Shown here: in pieces, positions 59,901 through 64,000 of the stretch
Numbering within the stretch: position 1 is the first letter of the stretch
Layout of the letters: every line of letters starts with the position of its first letter
Source: Ailurus styani
Lineage: Eukaryota > Chordata > Mammalia > Carnivora > Ailuridae
DNA length: 64,000 nucleotides
NCBI GenBank assembly: GCA_002007465.1
Contig: LNAC01000065.1
Coordinates: 1,951,804-2,015,803 of the forward strand
Direction: 5' to 3'
Translations under genes and position numbers: made by a program
The notes under the pieces: model-generated
The model's input: the letters and a program-made list of their open reading frames with translations, nothing else
Database searches by the model: none
What the model was told of the DNA's origin: nothing

Positions 59901-60123
59901 AATATAAAGAGATATCTAGCAAGTAAGTATGCATACTTAAGGGCTTTTATAAAGAATTTACTACAAGGCTAGGCCCTATACAAGGGCTCAAAGAAGTAAT
60001 TTATCCATGTCCACATATCTAATTAGTATGTAACCTAGTGTACTTCATAGTTTCTAACTAAAAATAATTTATAATTTTAAATAAAATAAATAAAAATAAT
60101 TTATAATTTTATAGATTTCAGTC

Positions 60124-60308
60124 TTTTCTTTTTAAGATTTTATTTATTTGTCAGAAAGAGAGAGAGAGAGAAGGCACAAGCAGGGGGAGTGCAGGCAGAG
60201 TGAGCAGCAGTCTCCCTGCTGAGCAAGCAGCCTGATGTGGGACTTGGTCCTGGGATCATGACCTGAGCCTAAAGCAGATGCTTAACCCACTAAGCCATCC
60301 AGGTGTCC
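60124..60308 (-). mobile_element. CAN-SINE
   Basis: Tail as TTTTTAAGATTTTATTTATT; AGATTTCA occurs on both sides. ATR intron 24. Confidence 0.92.
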
Positions 60309-60623
60309 AGATTTCAATCAGTCCTAACAAAATTACTAAAATTGAAAAAGAGATTAGAATATACTTTTTTTTTTTTTTAAAGAAGAGGGAGAAATATCTT
60401 CATGAAGAGAAAATGGAGGGTTGAAATCTCTAATCTCTCGTTGGGGTTACTAATGGCTTTGGAACTTGCTTTAGACTCTTAAATTATAGAATTTAACCAA
60501 TGAGCAGACTGTACTTTTTATTTTGACAAGATTATAGGTATAGTCACAGTGGAAAATACATACTAGACTACTGAAAATACTTTCAATGCTAAAAAACTGT
60601 ATCAAAAATAACATTAATTTTAT

Positions 60624-60835
60624 GGGGTGCCTAGGTGGCTCAGCTTGTTAAGTGTCTGACTCTTGGTTTCAGCTCAGGTCATGGCCCTGTGGGTCGTGGG
60701 ACTGAGCCGCACATTGGGCTCTGTGCTGAGTGGGGAATCTGCTTGAAGATATTCTCTCCCTCTCTCTCTCTACCCCCCCCACCTGACTCCCACTCTTGCT
60801 CTCTCTAAAATAAATAAATAAATCTTTTAAAAAAA
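60624..60835 (+). mobile_element. CAN-SINE
   Basis: Duplication ACATTAATTTTAT on both sides; ends about 60 bases below ATR exon 24. Confidence 0.95.
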
Positions 60836-60896
60836 TGACATTAATTTTATAAAGTTAAAAATAATTTTATAAAAATGGTTTTAATGAGTTACAGAC

Positions 60897-61012
60897 CTAG
60901 TATTTAGATGAGGTTCCAGAATTTCCCGAACATGCTCAGGAAATCTCCTCCACAACTGGTGACCTGGGCCATCAGTCTGCATCTCTCTACAGTCATAAAT
61001 AGAAAGTAACTC
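60897..61012 (-). CDS. ATR: ATR exon 24
   Basis: 116 bases; starts at phase 0 (ELLSIYDCRE) and ends with AG of a split arginine codon after HLNT. Contains WRRFPEHVREILEPHL. Acceptor TTTGTAG; donor TAG/GTCTGT, which lacks the consensus +3 to +5 bases and is weak. Solenoid region, about human residues 1423-1461. Confidence 0.95.
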
Positions 61013-61456
61013 CTACAAATACATATTTACATTTGTAAATCTATAGTGAAGAAGATAAATCTTTATGCTCATCAACATTCTATACATAATAGTTACAAAA
61101 ATAATTTTTAAATATATAGAATTATAAAATATTAGAGTTGTGAACTTGCTTAGGACATCTATTTCATTGTTTATTAAAATCATTTAGGTGACTTACTTAA
61201 GGTCTCAAAGCTGTGACTATGTACTACTTAAACATAAAGGCAGTTGTGTTCTATACATATAATAAGTACTGGAATATAAGATTAAAAGCTATTTGGAGGA
61301 AAAAGTGAAATGTCTATATTTGCAGCAGTATAATTCTTTGAATTTGATCTTTTCTGAATTTTAATGAAAGCAACTACAAATCCAAAATAGTTTAAAAAAT
61401 TCAAGATATCTTAAATTTTAGGTACAAAATACTGAGCTTAAAATTGTGAAAAGAAG

Positions 61457-61552
61457 GGGCGCCTGGCTAGCTCAGCAGGAAGAACATGTGACCCTTGATT
61501 TCAGGGTAGTGAGTTCAAGCTCCTTGTTGGGAGTAGAATTTACTTAAAAAAG
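61457..61552 (+). mobile_element. Short old tRNA-Lys-type SINE
   Basis: Duplication AAATTGTGAAAAGA at 61441 and 61553. Same short form as 45286 and 52093. Confidence 0.9.
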
Positions 61553-62219
61553 AAATTGTGAAAAGAGCAGGCAAATTTTAAAGATCAATTTACAGTTCAA
61601 GCCCCCAAATTAAATGGTTTTTACTTTCCTGAAAATAAAACAATAAAACATTTATAAATGAAAAAAGATCTGCCTCTAATATTAATATTCAAAACAAGAC
61701 AAATATGTTAGGGTATTATATCTTCTGTCACCTAATTACTCTTTCTTTCCAGTTCCACTAAACATGACCATATGCAATAGATGTAGTCCTAATATTTATA
61801 AATATAAGCACTGTCTAGCAAAATACATACTTTATACATACATATATTTAGTATATTTTAGTAAGAATAAGGAAGTATATGAAAAGTTCAAATACAGAAA
61901 TATTCAGAACCCATTTTCATTTTACTTTAAAATATTAATAAAATTTTGTTCGAAGCCATCTTTTTTTGATATTTGGCAAAGTCATTCTAGCTAACAAAAA
62001 CTCTCTTAAGTAGATCAGCAATTCTTTTTGGGGGGAACCATTTATACTCTTAAAAAGACCAATATACTTAACAATTGCAGACCTTGCTTCATATTTCACT
62101 GAAAAAAGAGAAGCAATCCAGAGAGACTTCCACAACTTCCACCCACATATCTACCCAACCTGGCATTATCAGTATCAGTGCCCATATGCTTTCTCTCCTC
62201 TTACTACAGATGAATTGTT

Positions 62220-62690
62220 TTTAATTAAGGCTGCCCCTCCACTTGCACACTATATACCACATCTTTCTGACTATTAAAAGTAGTATTACACCAATTCTTT
62301 CCTACATCATCTATTCTCCTCTCCACTGATTGTTCCCAAGTAACATATAAGTATACTGTTATTTCTCCTATCTCCACTGCTCTTTCCTCTTTCCCAGCTA
62401 CTACTTCATTCTTCCACTCTCCTTTAAAGACACTTTCTTGTGTTCTGAAACACCACATTCTCCTACCTCACTGGTAGCTCCTTCTCATGTTTTCTTTCGT
62501 TTCCTCCTTTTCTCACTGATCTCTCAATGTCCAGGGCTCAATTACTAGATCTTTTTACCTGTACTCCCTCTCTTGATCATCTTATCCAGGATCACAATTT
62601 TAAATACTATCTCTATAATGAATACCTCCAAATTTATATCTGAAACTCACCACTCACCATGAATTCCAGACCTGAATATCTAACAAAACA
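62220..62690 (+). repeat. L2-type LINE fragment
   Basis: ATR intron 23. CACTGATCTCTCAATGTCCAGGG, ATACCTCCAAATTTATATCTG and GAATTCCAGACCTGAATATC follow L2 ORF2 order. Confidence 0.75.
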
Positions 62691-62694
62691 AAAA

Positions 62695-63540
62695 TTTTTT
62701 AAACAAATAAATTTTTGAAAAAAATATCATGAAAAAAGGGCAAAAAGAAAGCCAACTGGAAAAATATTTACTACATGTATGATTTACAAAGGGTTAATTT
62801 CTATTATATACAAATAAATATAATAAATAGTAATAAAAAATAGACCTATACCAAGAGAAAATGGGTAAAGATCATCTAGAGAAAATTGCCAAAAAAAAAG
62901 CAATAAATATATAAAGGATGATTACCTCTCTTATAATTAAATGCTATTAAAGTAAAATGGTACTATTTTTCATCTGTCACATTGATAAAGATTTAAAATT
63001 CTGATACAAGGCCGGTCTGTCAAAGAAGTATAAACTGGTGAAACTTTTTCTGATAAAATTTATCAAATGTAAATTCTGTACTTGCTCTGCGAAATACCTT
63101 AACTTCTAGATGTTTATATTATTGCTATATTCACTCAAGTACTCAGAAATACATGTATGTTCTCTGAAGCAATTCTTATAAAAGTGAAAAAACTGAATAT
63201 ATCCTAAATGTGTTAAATAAATTTCTTAAACAAATTATGGTACATCCATATTGAATATTAAGTTATTGAAAAGAATGAATTAGAGACCTATGTACTGAAG
63301 TGGAAAATTACCTAAGACAGACTATTGAACACAAAAGAAAATCTAGTTACAGAACATCATAAGTAATATGATCTCCTCGTGTGGTGGAGAAAACATATAG
63401 AATGTTAAATACACAGAAAATTTTCCGAAGTATCTATAATAATCTGTTAAGAGAGTATATTTCTATACTCTGAAACTTTATCATGAACTTATATTATGAT
63501 CATTATGAACTCTGATAATGACAGTTCACAAAAATAAGTT
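62695..63540 (+). mobile_element. Ancient L1 fragment, plus strand
   Basis: ATR intron 23. Text such as AGAGAAAATGGGTAAAGATC and ATTATGGTACATCCATATTG matches old L1 ORF2 3' sequence. Diverged, no coding potential. Confidence 0.65.
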
Positions 63541-63615
63541 TTCAACATATAGATTTACAACTTTCTTACTAGAATTCAGTAACGCAAAGCTGGTACTGAC
63601 TATACATACTCCTAC

Positions 63616-63729
63616 CTGAATGGCATAAGCAGCTGAATCTTGAGCCCTGCTGTTATCTGCATATGCAAGGTAAGCTCTTGTTAGTTCCATCAATAACCCA
63701 AAGGCAAAGCTTGAATCTTCTACTCCAGT
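63616..63729 (-). CDS. ATR: ATR exon 23 (partial gene)
   Basis: 114 bases, phase 0 at both ends, 38 codons from TGVEDSSFAF to SAAYAIQ, corresponding to about human residues 1385-1422 in the helical-repeat solenoid before the FAT domain. The acceptor (minus strand ...TTTTGAG) follows a long polypyrimidine tract, seen as the A/G run at 63731-63763; the donor is CAG/GTAGG. It is the most upstream exon in the window; the next one upstream lies beyond 64000. Confidence 0.93.
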
Positions 63730-64000
63730 CTCAAAAAAAAAAGAAAAAGAAAAAAGAAAATATCACGGATAAAGTGTATAAATATTTTTATATCCTACTG
63801 TTCCTTACATGGTTAATTTAACTTAGTTACCTAGGTGAATTTAACTTAAAAAAAGAAAGGACATGAAGGTTTAAACTAAGTTTGTATCAAGGCTAAAACA
63901 TAATCTGTAGCCAAGAAACCAAACCTAAAGCTTTTTTAGGCTATTTATAAAGAGTATTAGAATCATTTGATGTTTGCATAGCTCCAACAATTTTCATTTT

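Overview
The window is carnivore nuclear DNA. About 45 tRNA-Lys-derived CAN-SINE (SINEC) copies are scattered over both strands, many with intact target-site duplications. The youngest type reads GGTTAAAGCC in its head and ends in (AAAT)n AAAATCTTT; from memory this type is typical of mustelids (weasel, marten, badger, otter), so the family is an inference. The assembly is a draft: there is a 376-base N run at 9981-10356 and a single N at 47547.

Only two protein-coding genes are visible, both on the minus strand and in tandem. ATR fills 16284-64000. Its last 25 coding exons (23 to 47 if the gene has 47 as in human) are all present, every junction keeps frame, and together they make 3774 coding bases, i.e. 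1257 residues plus stop: the end of the helical solenoid, the FAT domain, the PI3K-like kinase domain and FATC. XRN1, the cytoplasmic 5'-3' exoribonuclease, starts about 1.5 kb downstream of ATR: exon 1 (14721-14795) lies in a CpG island, exon 2 is at 3974-4206, and the gene runs off the left edge inside intron 2.

Layout: 1-3973 XRN1 intron 2; 3974-4206 XRN1 exon 2; 4207-14720 XRN1 intron 1 (SINE-rich, one long palindrome, two Tigger DNA transposons in the window's XRN1 introns); 14320-15060 CpG-island promoter; 15060-16283 short intergenic stretch with a SINE abutting the ATR poly(A) signal; 16457-63729 ATR exons with introns full of SINEs, L1, L2, MaLR LTRs, MIR and Tigger remnants.

ATR is the replication-stress and DNA-damage checkpoint kinase; XRN1 degrades decapped mRNA. 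Their adjacency is the same as in human. I see no operon-like link beyond close tandem spacing. No novel gene system was found. The best second-look items are a phase-compatible 45-base candidate microexon in ATR intron 37, a duplicate of the ATR 3'-terminal region (with part of a SINE) inside an ATR intron, a SINE that now supplies the sequence just downstream of the ATR poly(A) signal, and a 53-base-arm palindrome in XRN1 intron 1.
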